In this document: piece after piece, positions 18,042 through 26,760 of the stretch | Layout: each line of letters begins with the position of its first letter | Position numbering within the stretch: the stretch's first letter is position 1 | Program-made: the position numbers and the translations under genes | Notes under the pieces: generated by a model | What the model saw: only the letters and a program-made list of their open reading frames with translations | Databases searched by the model: none | What the model was told of the DNA's origin: nothing | Source: Ohtaekwangia sp036503775 | Lineage (GTDB): Bacteria > Bacteroidota > Bacteroidia > Cytophagales > Cyclobacteriaceae | Assembly (NCBI GenBank): GCA_036503775.1 | Contig: DASXWH010000113.1 | Location: 33,907-97,906, forward strand | Direction: 5' to 3' | Length of the DNA: 64,000 nt

Positions 18042-18049
18042 TATTTTTG
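18042..18049 (+). promoter_or_regulatory. Putative -7 promoter element of glmM
   Basis: TATTTTTG matches TAnnTTTG and lies 25 bases before the GTG start codon of the phosphohexomutase gene. The 150-base gap 17925-18074 is otherwise AT-rich and holds no ORF. No clear TTG at -33. Confidence 0.4.
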
Positions 18050-18074
18050 CTGTCCATTAAAATCCCATACAAAA

Positions 18075-19472
18075 GTGGCGTTAATTAAATCGATTTCAGG
18101 TATTCGTGGAACTATAGGAGGCAAGACAGGTGATAACCTCACTCCGGTAGATGTTGTAAAATTTGCAGCGGCCTATGGTACGTTGTTAAAACAAAAGAAA
18201 GAATCTGTTAAGGTGGTAATCGGCCGGGATGCCCGGCTGTCAGGTGAAATGGTCAGCACCCTGGTGACCTCTACGTTACAGGGATTAGGTATTCACGTTA
18301 TTGATCTGGGACTTTCCACTACACCAACAGTAGAGATTGCCGTACCGGCTGAAAAAGCAAACGGAGGTATTATTCTCACGGCAAGTCACAACCCTATTCA
18401 ATGGAATGCACTCAAGTTGCTGAATGAAAAGGGTGAATTCATTTCCGCGAAAGAAGGCGAAGAGATTTTGAAAATCGCGGAGCGGGAAGAATTTGATTTT
18501 GCCCAGGTTACCAAGTTAGGTAAGTACGAAAGGAAGGAAGGGTATATCCAGAAACATATTGACCTGATTCTTAAACTTCCCCTGGTAGATGTTGCCGCAG
18601 TAAAGAACAGAGGCTTTAAGGTAGTTGTTGATGCTGTCAATTCCAGCGGTGGTATTGCTGTGCCCATGCTGTTAAAGGCCATGGGTGTAACGGTAAAAGA
18701 AATGTATTGCGAACCCACCGGTCATTTCCCGCATAATCCTGAGCCTCTGCCAGAGCATCTGACAGACATTATCCGTGAGATTAAAAAAAGTAAATATGAC
18801 TTGGGAATTGTTGTTGACCCGGATGTAGATCGTCTCGCCTTTGTCTGTGAAGACGGAACCCCATTTGGTGAGGAATATACATTGGTGGCTATCGCGGATT
18901 ACGTATTAAGCGCAGGGAAGAAGAAGAAAGGCAATACGGTTTCAAACTTGTCATCTACGCGGGCTTTACGCGATGTAACTGAAATGAACGGTGGCCAGTA
19001 TTTTGCAGCCGCAGTTGGTGAAGTGAATGTAGTGACCATGATGAAAGAGAATCACGCTGTTATTGGTGGCGAAGGTAATGGCGGGGTCATCTATCCTGAT
19101 CTGCATTACGGCCGTGATGCCCTGGTAGGAATCGCCCTTTTCCTGACACACCTGGCAAAATCAGAATTGAGTGTTTCACGCCTTCGCGCAACGTATCCAA
19201 GCTATGTTATTTCCAAGAATAAAATTGAGCTTACCGCTGATTTGAATGTAGATAAAGTGCTTGAAGCCGTTAAGAAAAAATACAAGAAGCAACCCATCAA
19301 TACGATCGATGGTGTGAAAATTGAATTTGATAAAGAGTGGGTTCATCTGCGAAAGTCGAATACCGAGCCCATCATTCGCATCTATGCTGAATCAGACATG
19401 GAAGTAAAGGCTGACAATCTGGCTAAGAAGATCATTTCAGATATTAAGGAGATTATTAGTGGTAAAGGATAG
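18075..19472 (+). CDS. glmM: Phosphoglucosamine mutase (alpha-D-phosphohexomutase family)
   Basis: 465 residues. Interconverts glucosamine-6- and -1-phosphate for UDP-GlcNAc synthesis. Four-domain phosphohexomutase: N-terminal SISGIRGTIGG, phosphoserine loop TASHNPIQWNALKLL (Ser about 104), metal loop VVDPDVDRLAFV (Asp 248, 250, 252), sugar loop GGEGNGGVIYPD and phosphate-binding RKSNTEPIIRIYAE. The start is GTG (protein MALIKSISGIRG); no suitable ATG lies nearby. GlmM is favoured over phosphomannomutase by resemblance to Bacteroidota GlmM, but specificity is not provable here. Confidence 0.88.
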   Translation: MALIKSISGIRGTIGGKTGDNLTPVDVVKFAAAYGTLLKQKKESVKVVIGRDARLSGEMVSTLVTSTLQGLGIHVIDLGLSTTPTVEIAVPAEKANGGIILTASHNPIQWNALKLLNEKGEFISAKEGEEILKIAEREEFDFAQVTKLGKYERKEGYIQKHIDLILKLPLVDVAAVKNRGFKVVVDAVNSSGGIAVPMLLKAMGVTVKEMYCEPTGHFPHNPEPLPEHLTDIIREIKKSKYDLGIVVDPDVDRLAFVCEDGTPFGEEYTLVAIADYVLSAGKKKKGNTVSNLSSTRALRDVTEMNGGQYFAAAVGEVNVVTMMKENHAVIGGEGNGGVIYPDLHYGRDALVGIALFLTHLAKSELSVSRLRATYPSYVISKNKIELTADLNVDKVLEAVKKKYKKQPINTIDGVKIEFDKEWVHLRKSNTEPIIRIYAESDMEVKADNLAKKIISDIKEIISGKG

Positions 19473-19480
19473 CCGTTATC

Positions 19481-19500
19481 CCTGCCTACCGGCAGGCAGG
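19481..19500. repeat. 20-base palindromic element
   Basis: CCTGCCT (19481-19487) and AGGCAGG (19494-19500) form a perfect 7-base stem with an ACCGGC loop. It starts 8 bases after the glmM stop. GC-rich palindromes of this kind recur between genes in Bacteroidota as I recall; copy number in this genome cannot be judged. It may act as part of the glmM 3' end. Confidence 0.6.
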
Positions 19501-19501
19501 C

Positions 19502-19563
19502 GTTAATCGTTAATCGTGTGTGTGAAGCATGTCCCTGCACACGATTAACAGATAACGATTAAC
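19502..19563. repeat. Inverted repeat with GTTAATCG motifs
   Basis: GTTAATCGTGTG (19509-19520) pairs exactly with CACACGATTAAC (19538-19549), 12 bases with a 17-base loop. Additional GTTAATCG (19502-19509) and CGATTAAC (19556-19563) flank it, so the outer arms are also inverted with respect to each other. A related motif occurs upstream of the ZIP transporter gene at 39939-40036. It sits between glmM and the cysteine desulfurase. Confidence 0.7.
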
Positions 19564-19567
19564 TTTG
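19560..19567 (+). promoter_or_regulatory. Putative -7 promoter element of the cysteine desulfurase gene
   Basis: TAACTTTG matches TAnnTTTG, 20 bases before the ATG at 19588. It overlaps the right end of the GTTAATCG inverted repeat, so that repeat may supply or mask the promoter. Confidence 0.4.
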
Positions 19568-19587
19568 TAGTCTCATTGACCGAAAAC

Positions 19588-20724
19588 ATGCGAATTTACC
19601 TTGATAACGCAGCTACTACTCCCCTTGATCCGGAAGTATTTGAGGCTATGAAGCCTTTTATGCTGGAAGATTTTGGGAACCCCTCTTCCACGCACGCGCA
19701 TGGGAGAAAGGTGCGGGCTGCTATTGAATCTGCCCGTAAGAAGATTGCCGAACTGCTGAATTGCACTCCCGGAGAAATTATTTTTACTTCCGGAGGAACA
19801 GAAGCCGATAACGCCATCATTACCAGTGGCATTCATACTTATGGAGTCCGCCATGTTATTTCTTCGCCTATCGAGCATCATGCCGTAGAAAGCACGCTTC
19901 ATAACCTTGCTGCAAAAGGGTTGATTCAACTTCATCTGGTAAATCTGGACTCCAAAGGTCATGTTGATCTTAATCACCTGGAAGAATTGCTTCATAACCA
20001 TTCTGGTGCGCTGGTTTCGTTAATGCATGCTAACAATGAAATAGGCAACCTTCTTGATATAGAATATGTGGGAGGACTTAGTGAAAAGTACAATGCTTAT
20101 TTTCATTCCGATACCGTGCAGACGATAGGTCACTATCGTCATGATCTTCAAAAGATCAAAGTTCATGGACTGACAGCAGCCGGACACAAATTCCACGGGC
20201 CAAAGGGCACTGGATTTATGTTCATCCGGAAAGACAGGAAAATACAGCCCTTTGTTTACGGAGGTGCGCAGGAACGAAACATGCGTGGAGGAACCGAAAA
20301 TGTGTATGGCATTATCGGGTTGGCAAAAGCGCTTGAGATAGCCTATCGTGACATGAATGAACATGAGAAACAGATCCGATCACTGAAGTCGCGCATGATC
20401 GAGAGATTGAAGGCTATTCCCGGTGTTACATTTCACGGTGATTCAGAAAATCTTGATCGCAGTCTCTATACAGTGTTAAATGTGAGCCTGCCTGAATCCG
20501 ATGAAAACGAAATGATGCTTTTTAACCTTGACCTGCAGGGCATTTCAGCTTCAGGAGGCAGCGCCTGTTCCAGTGGTGCCACGCAGGGATCACACGTGTT
20601 AGGTGCATTATACCCTCAATCCAGGCGGGGGGCTATCCGTTTCTCATTCAGTAAATACAACAAACCGGAGGATATTGACGTTGCTGTAAAAGTATTATCT
20701 GAGCTTTGTAAAATTCCTGCTTAA
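19588..20724 (+). CDS. Cysteine desulfurase (NifS/IscS-like)
   Basis: 378 residues. PLP enzyme that takes sulfur from cysteine for Fe-S clusters or thiolation. Starts MRIYLDNAATTPLDP, has SGGTEADNAII, the His stacking region SSPIEHHAVEST, PLP lysine in AAGHKFHGPKGTGF (Lys about 201), RGGTENVYGI, and catalytic Cys in SGGSACSSGATQGSHVL (Cys about 327). The CSSG loop with its length resembles IscS/NifS group I. ATG at 19588 is preferred to an in-frame TTG 12 bases earlier. No isc or suf scaffold genes are next to it, so its acceptor is unclear. Confidence 0.92.
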   Translation: MRIYLDNAATTPLDPEVFEAMKPFMLEDFGNPSSTHAHGRKVRAAIESARKKIAELLNCTPGEIIFTSGGTEADNAIITSGIHTYGVRHVISSPIEHHAVESTLHNLAAKGLIQLHLVNLDSKGHVDLNHLEELLHNHSGALVSLMHANNEIGNLLDIEYVGGLSEKYNAYFHSDTVQTIGHYRHDLQKIKVHGLTAAGHKFHGPKGTGFMFIRKDRKIQPFVYGGAQERNMRGGTENVYGIIGLAKALEIAYRDMNEHEKQIRSLKSRMIERLKAIPGVTFHGDSENLDRSLYTVLNVSLPESDENEMMLFNLDLQGISASGGSACSSGATQGSHVLGALYPQSRRGAIRFSFSKYNKPEDIDVAVKVLSELCKIPA

Positions 20725-20774
20725 CTTCACGCGATTTTTTCAAACTATCTTAAATTCAATTGCATCTCTAATTC

Positions 20775-21752
20775 ATGAAATTTTTCAATCTCGTTCTTCT
20801 GGCCTCATTCAGCTTGCTCTTGTTTTCATGTGGTCCTGACCCGGAAGAGAAAAAGGTGTTTCCGAAAGCTACTCATTTATATTTTTCAGACTATCCGGAA
20901 AAGCGGGTAGGTGTAATGGATATCAATGTTACCGATCAGTTTGATGTTGTGGCTGACAACAGCGATGGTCTTGACACCATCTCCGGAATAGCTGTTGATT
21001 TCATCGGTGGGAAAGTGTATGCAGTTGAAGAATTAAACAATCGGATAGTTCGCTTTAATATAGATGGCACGGGTTCGTTCGAAGTATTGTACGATGCAGA
21101 AGACAGTGTGAACTTCCCTACCAGCATAGCAGTTCATCCAGCTTCCAACACGTTGTATTGGGCTAACTCCGGAACGGGTCAGATTAAAAAAGGAAGCATG
21201 ACAGGAGGGACAGCATCATCCATAAATTTTGGTATTGATACGGTGGTGACGTACTGCTATGGGCTGGTTGTAGATTCAAAGAATAAGCTGATCATTTTTT
21301 CTGACCTCGCCAGAAATGCGGGTATTTGGTACGCCAAGACCGATGGTACTAAAATCGATGGACTTAATACCGTATTGCCTCTTTTCTCAAGAGCCTCTTC
21401 AAGTGGAACTGTTCTCCGTAATCCATCTTCCATTTTTCTGGATGAAGAGAACAAACGGATCTACTGGGCTGATGAAGGTCTGAATGCTATTTCTGTAGGA
21501 ATTTACGTTCAGTATACAGACACGCAACTTGCCGGATCAAGTTCAGGACTTGTGTTTGATCATGAAGACAACCTGGATCGCCCGGATGCAATAGCTGTAG
21601 ATAATGGAAATGAAAAAATATACTGGAGTGAAACCGGAGTGAGCGGGCACAAGATCGTTCGCGGAAATTTAGATGGAACCGGTGACCTGGAAACCATACT
21701 GGAAGATGTGGAGTCGTATGGTATGGTGTTGAAATTCGAAGATAAAGACTAG
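20775..21752 (+). CDS. Beta-propeller lipoprotein with YWTD-like repeats
   Basis: 325 residues. Signal peptide MKFFNLVLLASFSLLLFSC with a lipobox ending at Cys 19, so lipid-anchored. The rest consists of blades with LYWANSG, IYWADEG and IYWSETG motifs, like the YWTD/LDL-receptor class B propeller, plus TSIAVHP and IAVDNGNEKI turns similar to NHL/SMP-30 propellers. No catalytic residues are evident; such proteins often bind other proteins at the cell surface. It is an apparent single-gene unit between the desulfurase and a convergent MutS-like gene. Confidence 0.8.
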   Translation: MKFFNLVLLASFSLLLFSCGPDPEEKKVFPKATHLYFSDYPEKRVGVMDINVTDQFDVVADNSDGLDTISGIAVDFIGGKVYAVEELNNRIVRFNIDGTGSFEVLYDAEDSVNFPTSIAVHPASNTLYWANSGTGQIKKGSMTGGTASSINFGIDTVVTYCYGLVVDSKNKLIIFSDLARNAGIWYAKTDGTKIDGLNTVLPLFSRASSSGTVLRNPSSIFLDEENKRIYWADEGLNAISVGIYVQYTDTQLAGSSSGLVFDHEDNLDRPDAIAVDNGNEKIYWSETGVSGHKIVRGNLDGTGDLETILEDVESYGMVLKFEDKD

Positions 21753-21770
21753 CAAACTCTTTTTACAATC

Positions 21771-23555
21771 TTAGGATCCTGGGATAATTCCCATCTTCTT
21801 CATCAGAAAAGTAGCATTCATTTTTTGTGCTAATCCTGACTTTAATTTATAGTCGAAAGAAAGCTGATCATTTTCAATGGTAGCTTCAAAACAGAAATTC
21901 CGAATTGCCTCGGGATGACTTTTTTCCAATTCACCTAATGCGAGATCGTGCGTGGCAATCAACGCCAGGCAAGGGTGAGGAAGAAGTTGTTTTACCAGGG
22001 CAATTGAACCGGATAGTTTGTCGGTTGAATTTGTTCCTTTCAGAATTTCGTCCAGTAAAATAAGGAGAGGTCTGCCACGCTGAAGTTCATCCATGATGGA
22101 TTTCAGTCGGTTGAGTTCAGCGTAAAAATAGGATTGATGATCTTTCAGAGAATCCGCTGCCCGCATACCGGTTCGTAAATGAATCAATGAACATTGGAAA
22201 TTTTTAGCACAAACAGGAGCACCCGCTAATGCCAGGATAAGGTTAACGCCAATCGATCTGAGGAACGTACTTTTCCCCGCCATGTTTGCTCCCGTGATAA
22301 TTTGTATCCGCTGATCCTTGCCGATGAGCACATCGTTGGTCACACAATTCTCCCGGATCATAGGATGCCCCAACGCCTGGGCTGATAACGTAAATGTGTT
22401 GTCGATCTGAGCAAAAGTAAATTCAGGATGATTGTAAGCAAAAGTTGCCCAGCTACAAACCACTTCAGCTTCCGTTACAGTCTCTAACCAGCGTTCAAGT
22501 TTGTTACCATGTTTTTCTTTCCATTTCTCCAGCCGGTAAATGCATTGAAGGTCGTAGAGCAATACACTGTTCACCAGCAAATTCATCATGAAGTTCATCC
22601 GGGCATCGAGAGCGTTGACCAGCGAGGATAATTCTTTTACGGATGTTCCGGCTTCCTGCGCATCCTGACGCAGTCGTTGTAACCGCGAAGATTTAAATTC
22701 ACCTTTCTCCAGGTGTGCCAGTAGCCCTGCATACTTTTCAAGAACATTCTTTTTCCGGCTGATGTAGTTGTGGAACGCATTTACTTTTTTTATATGGAAC
22801 CCGAGAAATGCCCATTGAAATAAAGCCAGCCCCACGGCAAAAATGTTAGCTTCAGGAATGAAGAAAGCCGTCAGTATTGAACCCACGGTGAGAACCGGAA
22901 TAACGGTAAGGACATATCGGTAAAATTTTTTCCCGAAAAGAAATGAGGGTTGTTTTGCCCATTGCTGAAGCTGAGCTCTGTCTGAAGGTAATTCCGGAAT
23001 TTCCATTCCTCCGGCCTGCAAATGTTGTTGGAAATCGGTTAAGGGTGTCAGCTCCTGAATAGCTTGCTGCTGGCTGAGAATTTCTTCCGCTGTGGATAAG
23101 GATGTTGTCAGGCCGGCAGCAAATTTTTTCCTGCCACCTAATGTATTGCACCGGTTGGCGTATTGAAAGAGCGAACCCTCTCCGAAAAGATCAAGATCAT
23201 GTGAATAGGGGTGGAGCGGGTCGATAAACTCAGTTCCGGCAGACTGCGTGCCGGCATTGCCCTTCAGCAGGCCGATCTCATTGGCGTTTATCTTCACGAG
23301 GTTTTCCAGATGTACCTTCTCCGCAAAAAATTTGCTGTGCTGTTGAACCAGGAACAGAAATATCACCACGAGTGCAGGCACAATAAAGAAAAGGGTTGGA
23401 TTGGAGTACCCCAGGTAAAAGAAAAGAATCACCAGTAAGGCAATGGCTATCCGACCATTTGAGATGAGGTTAATCTTCTTATTAACCGAATCGAGAGATG
23501 ACTCAAATCGAAGTTTTCGTTGGGTATAAAAATCAGCCAGCTGATTGACGGTCAT
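21771..23555 (-). CDS. Membrane-associated MutS-like ATPase
   Basis: About 594 residues from ATG at 23555 (MTVNQLADFYTQRKL). Two pairs of hydrophobic helices (about 35-70 and 213-253), a lever/clamp-like helical region, then the MutS ATPase: Walker A GANMAGKSTFLRS (about 422-433), Walker B LLILLDEILKGTNSTDK and IATHDLALGELE. Lacks the mismatch-reading domain I of true MutS, so mismatch repair is not expected. An in-frame ATG at 23606 would overlap the upstream gene by 17 bases; I chose 23555 since homologues, as I recall, begin near a DFYxQR motif. Function unknown. Confidence 0.85.
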   Translation of the reverse strand: MTVNQLADFYTQRKLRFESSLDSVNKKINLISNGRIAIALLVILFFYLGYSNPTLFFIVPALVVIFLFLVQQHSKFFAEKVHLENLVKINANEIGLLKGNAGTQSAGTEFIDPLHPYSHDLDLFGEGSLFQYANRCNTLGGRKKFAAGLTTSLSTAEEILSQQQAIQELTPLTDFQQHLQAGGMEIPELPSDRAQLQQWAKQPSFLFGKKFYRYVLTVIPVLTVGSILTAFFIPEANIFAVGLALFQWAFLGFHIKKVNAFHNYISRKKNVLEKYAGLLAHLEKGEFKSSRLQRLRQDAQEAGTSVKELSSLVNALDARMNFMMNLLVNSVLLYDLQCIYRLEKWKEKHGNKLERWLETVTEAEVVCSWATFAYNHPEFTFAQIDNTFTLSAQALGHPMIRENCVTNDVLIGKDQRIQIITGANMAGKSTFLRSIGVNLILALAGAPVCAKNFQCSLIHLRTGMRAADSLKDHQSYFYAELNRLKSIMDELQRGRPLLILLDEILKGTNSTDKLSGSIALVKQLLPHPCLALIATHDLALGELEKSHPEAIRNFCFEATIENDQLSFDYKLKSGLAQKMNATFLMKKMGIIPGS

Positions 23556-23589
23556 GAGAGGAGATTGATTTAATGAATATGAAGACTGT

Positions 23590-24075
23590 TTAGATGAATT
23601 TCTCAATCAAGCGCATTAATTTTTCCAGCGCAGATTTATCAACCTCATCGAAATCATTGAGTTGATCACTATCAACGTCCAGTACGAGTTTTACGTCACC
23701 AGTTTTTGAGAAAGCGGGCAATACGATTTCCGATTTTGATGCCGAGCTGCAGGCAATGTGCCCGGGAAACTCATCGACATTGGGAACGAGTATCGTTCTT
23801 TTTTCCTTCCAGGAGGTTCCACATACTCCCTTTCCAAAATTTATACGGGTGCAGGCTATTGGTCCCTGAAATGGCCCCAGTACCAATTGGTCGTTTTTTA
23901 CAAGATAAAACCCAACCCAGAAAAAATTCAGGCTTTGTTTAAGTGCTGCGGCAATATTGGAAAGATTCGCCACTACATCACTTTCATCGGAAATAAGGGC
24001 TTCAATTTGTGGCAATAACGTTTCGTAGCGTTCTTTTTTATTTGCTGATGCGGAGATGATTAATTCTTCGGCCAT
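23590..24075 (-). CDS. msrC: Free methionine-R-sulfoxide reductase (GAF domain)
   Basis: 161 residues, one GAF domain. Reduces free L-methionine-R-sulfoxide. Three family cysteines are present, in PIACTRI (75), GVCGTSW (85) and HIACSSAS (109); the spacing of 10 and 24 is the same as Cys84/94/118 of E. coli fRMsr. Also FFWVGFYLV and a C-terminal LDVDSDQLNDFDE typical of the family. The downstream MutS-like gene starts 34 bases after the stop and probably shares the transcript. Confidence 0.93.
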   Translation of the reverse strand: MAEELIISASANKKERYETLLPQIEALISDESDVVANLSNIAAALKQSLNFFWVGFYLVKNDQLVLGPFQGPIACTRINFGKGVCGTSWKEKRTILVPNVDEFPGHIACSSASKSEIVLPAFSKTGDVKLVLDVDSDQLNDFDEVDKSALEKLMRLIEKFI

Positions 24076-24130
24076 GAGGTTTTAGTTATCAGTCAATGGT
24101 TCTTTCTGTAAATTAGCCTTTCAATTTTCT

Positions 24131-24832
24131 ATGAAACGAATTCACGTTGCACTGGTTGGTGATTTTAATAAAAACAAACATACGCATCTTGCGCTGAATG
24201 ATGCCGTAGAACATGCCCGTGCTCACATTAATTTCGAGCTGATCACGACCTGGTTCCCTACCGAAAATATTGCAGACCCTGCTCTGTTTCGGAATTCTTT
24301 TCAAGCCGTTTGGTTTACACCGGGATCACCCTACAAAAATGACGAGGCAGTTTATGATACAATACAATGGGTAAGGGAAAATAATTTCCCTGCTTTAGGA
24401 ACCTGCGGAGGATTTCAATACATGGTGGTGGAATATGCCCGTAACGTTCTGGACTTCAGGGATGCCGGTCATGAAGAAAGCGAACCTGACGTATCACAAC
24501 TCGTGATTTCAAAGCTGAGTTGTTCCCTGAAAGGCCAACAGGAGGAAGTCCGGATAACCGATCGTAGCTCGTGGCTATACCATGTATTGAAGCAGGATAA
24601 GATTACCGGCTACTTTAATTGCAGTTATGGGGTTAACCCAGTGTATCAGGAAAAGATTAATCAATATCCGTTTGTTTTCACTGCATTTTCGCCTGAGGGT
24701 GAAGTTCGTGGTCTGGAATTAAAAAATCATCCTTTCTTTAAAGGCACTTTATTTCAACCGCCTTTGGAATCTACAGCTGAAAAACCCAATCCATTACTCG
24801 TAAGTTTTTTTGAGACGGTAGCGACTTTATAA
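24131..24832 (+). CDS. CTP-synthase C-terminal-like amidotransferase protein
   Basis: 233 residues of class I glutamine amidotransferase fold without a synthetase domain. VALVGDFNKNKHTH and WFTPGSPYKNDEAVYDTIQW precede the nucleophile elbow GTCGGFQYMVVEYARN (Cys 92). The usual catalytic FHPE is replaced by FQPP in HPFFKGTLFQPPLES, so the His-Glu half of the triad is absent. This matches a family I know as CTP synthase C-terminal region-related (seleno)protein, in which the same Cys can be selenocysteine. Here it is an ordinary TGC codon. Biological role not established. Confidence 0.8.
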   Translation: MKRIHVALVGDFNKNKHTHLALNDAVEHARAHINFELITTWFPTENIADPALFRNSFQAVWFTPGSPYKNDEAVYDTIQWVRENNFPALGTCGGFQYMVVEYARNVLDFRDAGHEESEPDVSQLVISKLSCSLKGQQEEVRITDRSSWLYHVLKQDKITGYFNCSYGVNPVYQEKINQYPFVFTAFSPEGEVRGLELKNHPFFKGTLFQPPLESTAEKPNPLLVSFFETVATL

Positions 24833-24844
24833 CGAAGCTCTCTA

Positions 24845-25885
24845 TTATCGATTCCTCATTACCCGTAACAGATCGTTACTGATTTTTACCTGATCATGTA
24901 AAACCCCGTTGATGTGTGGAGCAGGAATTCCTTTTTCAAAAGTCCTTGTACCGGTAAAAATCCGGGCCTCATCCCAATGCCCGGCATCAATGAACATTTG
25001 CAGGGTTGATGCTCCGCCTTCTACAATAAGAGATTGTATTTTTTGCTTATACAGGTCTTTAATAAGGTGATCGAGAAAGTTATCCTCATCCAGACGGACC
25101 AATGAAAGATTGGTATGTTCTATATGCCTGAGAACATTGTAACACAACGTTCGTTGCGATTTATCAAACAGGTTAAGCTTGTCGGACAATTTTAAATACC
25201 GGTCAATAACAATACGGGTGGGGTTTCTGCCGGACCAGTCGCGTACATTCAATTGTGGATTATCGTACGCTGCGGTTTTACGTCCTACCAGAACTGCATC
25301 TTCTTCTGTTCGCCACTTGTGAACCAATTGCCTGGAATATTCATTACTGATCCACTTTGAATCATAATTTTCGTGAGCAATAAAACCATCTGCTGTTTCA
25401 GCCCATTTCAAAATGATGTACGGACGTTGCTTTTCCATGAATGTGAAAAAGCGTTTGTTCAGTTCGTGTCCCTGCTTATCAAGGATTCCCGTGATTACTT
25501 CAATACCATTTGCCCGCAACTTCTTTATTCCATTTCCGGAAACCAGCGGATTAGTATCCAGGTTAGCCACCACAACTTTTTTCACCTGATGTTCAATCAG
25601 TAAATCTGCACAAGGGGGAGTTTTTCCAAAATGCGAACAGGGTTCAAGGTTTACGTAAACTGTACTTTCGGCTAATCGGGATTTATCCTGCACGGAGTGT
25701 ACCGCATTCACTTCTGCATGAGCTTCACCATATTTTTTATGCCAGCCCTCACCGATTATTTTTCCTTCATGTGTAATGACACACCCTACAAGTGGATTCG
25801 GGCTTACAGCGCCACGCCCTGATTGCGCCAACTCAAAAACACGCTGCATAAAAAGTTCATCTATGTGGTGGTCGTGTTTCTGCAT
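24845..25885 (-). CDS. ribD: Riboflavin biosynthesis deaminase/reductase RibD
   Basis: 346 residues. Two successive steps of riboflavin synthesis: deamination then reduction of the pyrimidine intermediate. N-terminal deaminase: MQRVFELAQSGRGAVSPNPLVG, zinc site HAEVNAV (His-Ala-Glu) with EPCSHFGKTPPCADLL. C-terminal reductase: PYIILKWAETADGFI, DAVLVGRKTAAYDNPQLNVR and VEGGASTLQMFIDAGHWDE. Normal length. Divergent from prmC with only 28 bases between the start codons. Confidence 0.96.
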   Translation of the reverse strand: MQKHDHHIDELFMQRVFELAQSGRGAVSPNPLVGCVITHEGKIIGEGWHKKYGEAHAEVNAVHSVQDKSRLAESTVYVNLEPCSHFGKTPPCADLLIEHQVKKVVVANLDTNPLVSGNGIKKLRANGIEVITGILDKQGHELNKRFFTFMEKQRPYIILKWAETADGFIAHENYDSKWISNEYSRQLVHKWRTEEDAVLVGRKTAAYDNPQLNVRDWSGRNPTRIVIDRYLKLSDKLNLFDKSQRTLCYNVLRHIEHTNLSLVRLDEDNFLDHLIKDLYKQKIQSLIVEGGASTLQMFIDAGHWDEARIFTGTRTFEKGIPAPHINGVLHDQVKISNDLLRVMRNR

Positions 25886-25913
25886 TGCTTATACTTGCAA
25901 AGATTGCCAAGCC

Positions 25914-26753
25914 ATGAGTAATTCCAAAGAATTGTTTGAGGATTTCGTTTCAGGCATTAAACTGAATGAGACGCGCGAGGAGGTCTGCGGTATTGCGCGC
26001 CTGGTTTTTGAAGATCTGTTTTCCATATCACATACTGATCTGATCAGTGGCAAGCCGTTTCATCCCTCGGCTGAAGAAACCAGTCAGCTTAAACATGTAC
26101 AAAACAGGATAAATCAGGGAGAACCCGTTCAGTATGTGCTCGGTCATGCATTTTTCTACGGAAGGAAATTTTCAGTCAATCCTTCTGTATTGATCCCCAG
26201 GCCAGAGACAGAAGAGTTGGTAAACCAGCTATTGATGCATACCCCGTTGCAGTCAGTACTTGACATTGGAACCGGAAGTGGCTGTATACCGATAACCATT
26301 GCCTGTGAAAATCCAGGTGTCAGCATTTACGCAACTGACATTAGCATTGCAGCACTGACCGTAGCCGGTAGAAATGCGGCTAACCTAAAAGCTAAAGTCG
26401 AATTTTGGGAGCACGATATTCTGACCCAGGAAATTCCCTTTACCAACCTGGATGTAGTGACAAGTAATCCACCCTACATCGCTGAAAGCGAAAAAAAAAC
26501 GATGAGACCTAACGTGGTGGACCATGAACCACATCTGGCATTGTTTGTTTCAGATGATGATCCATTACTTTTCTACAGGACAATAGCTTCCAAAGCACGT
26601 ACATCTTTACGCGCAGGAGGTGCTATAATCTTTGAGATAAACGAACGTTTTGGTAACGAAGTGGCTTCTCTCCTTTCGGATAACCACTACCGGAATATAA
26701 GCCTGGTAAAAGATCTTTCCGGGAAAGACAGAATTGTAAAAGGGATCTTATAA
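25914..26753 (+). CDS. prmC: Release factor glutamine methyltransferase PrmC
   Basis: 279 residues. Methylates the GGQ glutamine of RF1/RF2. An N-terminal helical domain (about 1-85) precedes IPRPETEELV, the SAM motif LDIGTGSGCIPI (about 116-127) and the substrate motif NPPY (185-188) in TSNPPYIAESE. ATG at 25914 (MSNSKELFEDF) is used; the frame runs open upstream through the ribD start, but that extension is not protein-like. Followed after 7 bases by the DUF2520 gene. Confidence 0.94.
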   Translation: MSNSKELFEDFVSGIKLNETREEVCGIARLVFEDLFSISHTDLISGKPFHPSAEETSQLKHVQNRINQGEPVQYVLGHAFFYGRKFSVNPSVLIPRPETEELVNQLLMHTPLQSVLDIGTGSGCIPITIACENPGVSIYATDISIAALTVAGRNAANLKAKVEFWEHDILTQEIPFTNLDVVTSNPPYIAESEKKTMRPNVVDHEPHLALFVSDDDPLLFYRTIASKARTSLRAGGAIIFEINERFGNEVASLLSDNHYRNISLVKDLSGKDRIVKGIL

Positions 26754-26760
26754 TGTAGCT

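Noticed and set aside
24131..24832. Selenoprotein at the GTCGGFQ site
   Set aside because: The codon is TGC (Cys), and no stop codon or SECIS element is needed.
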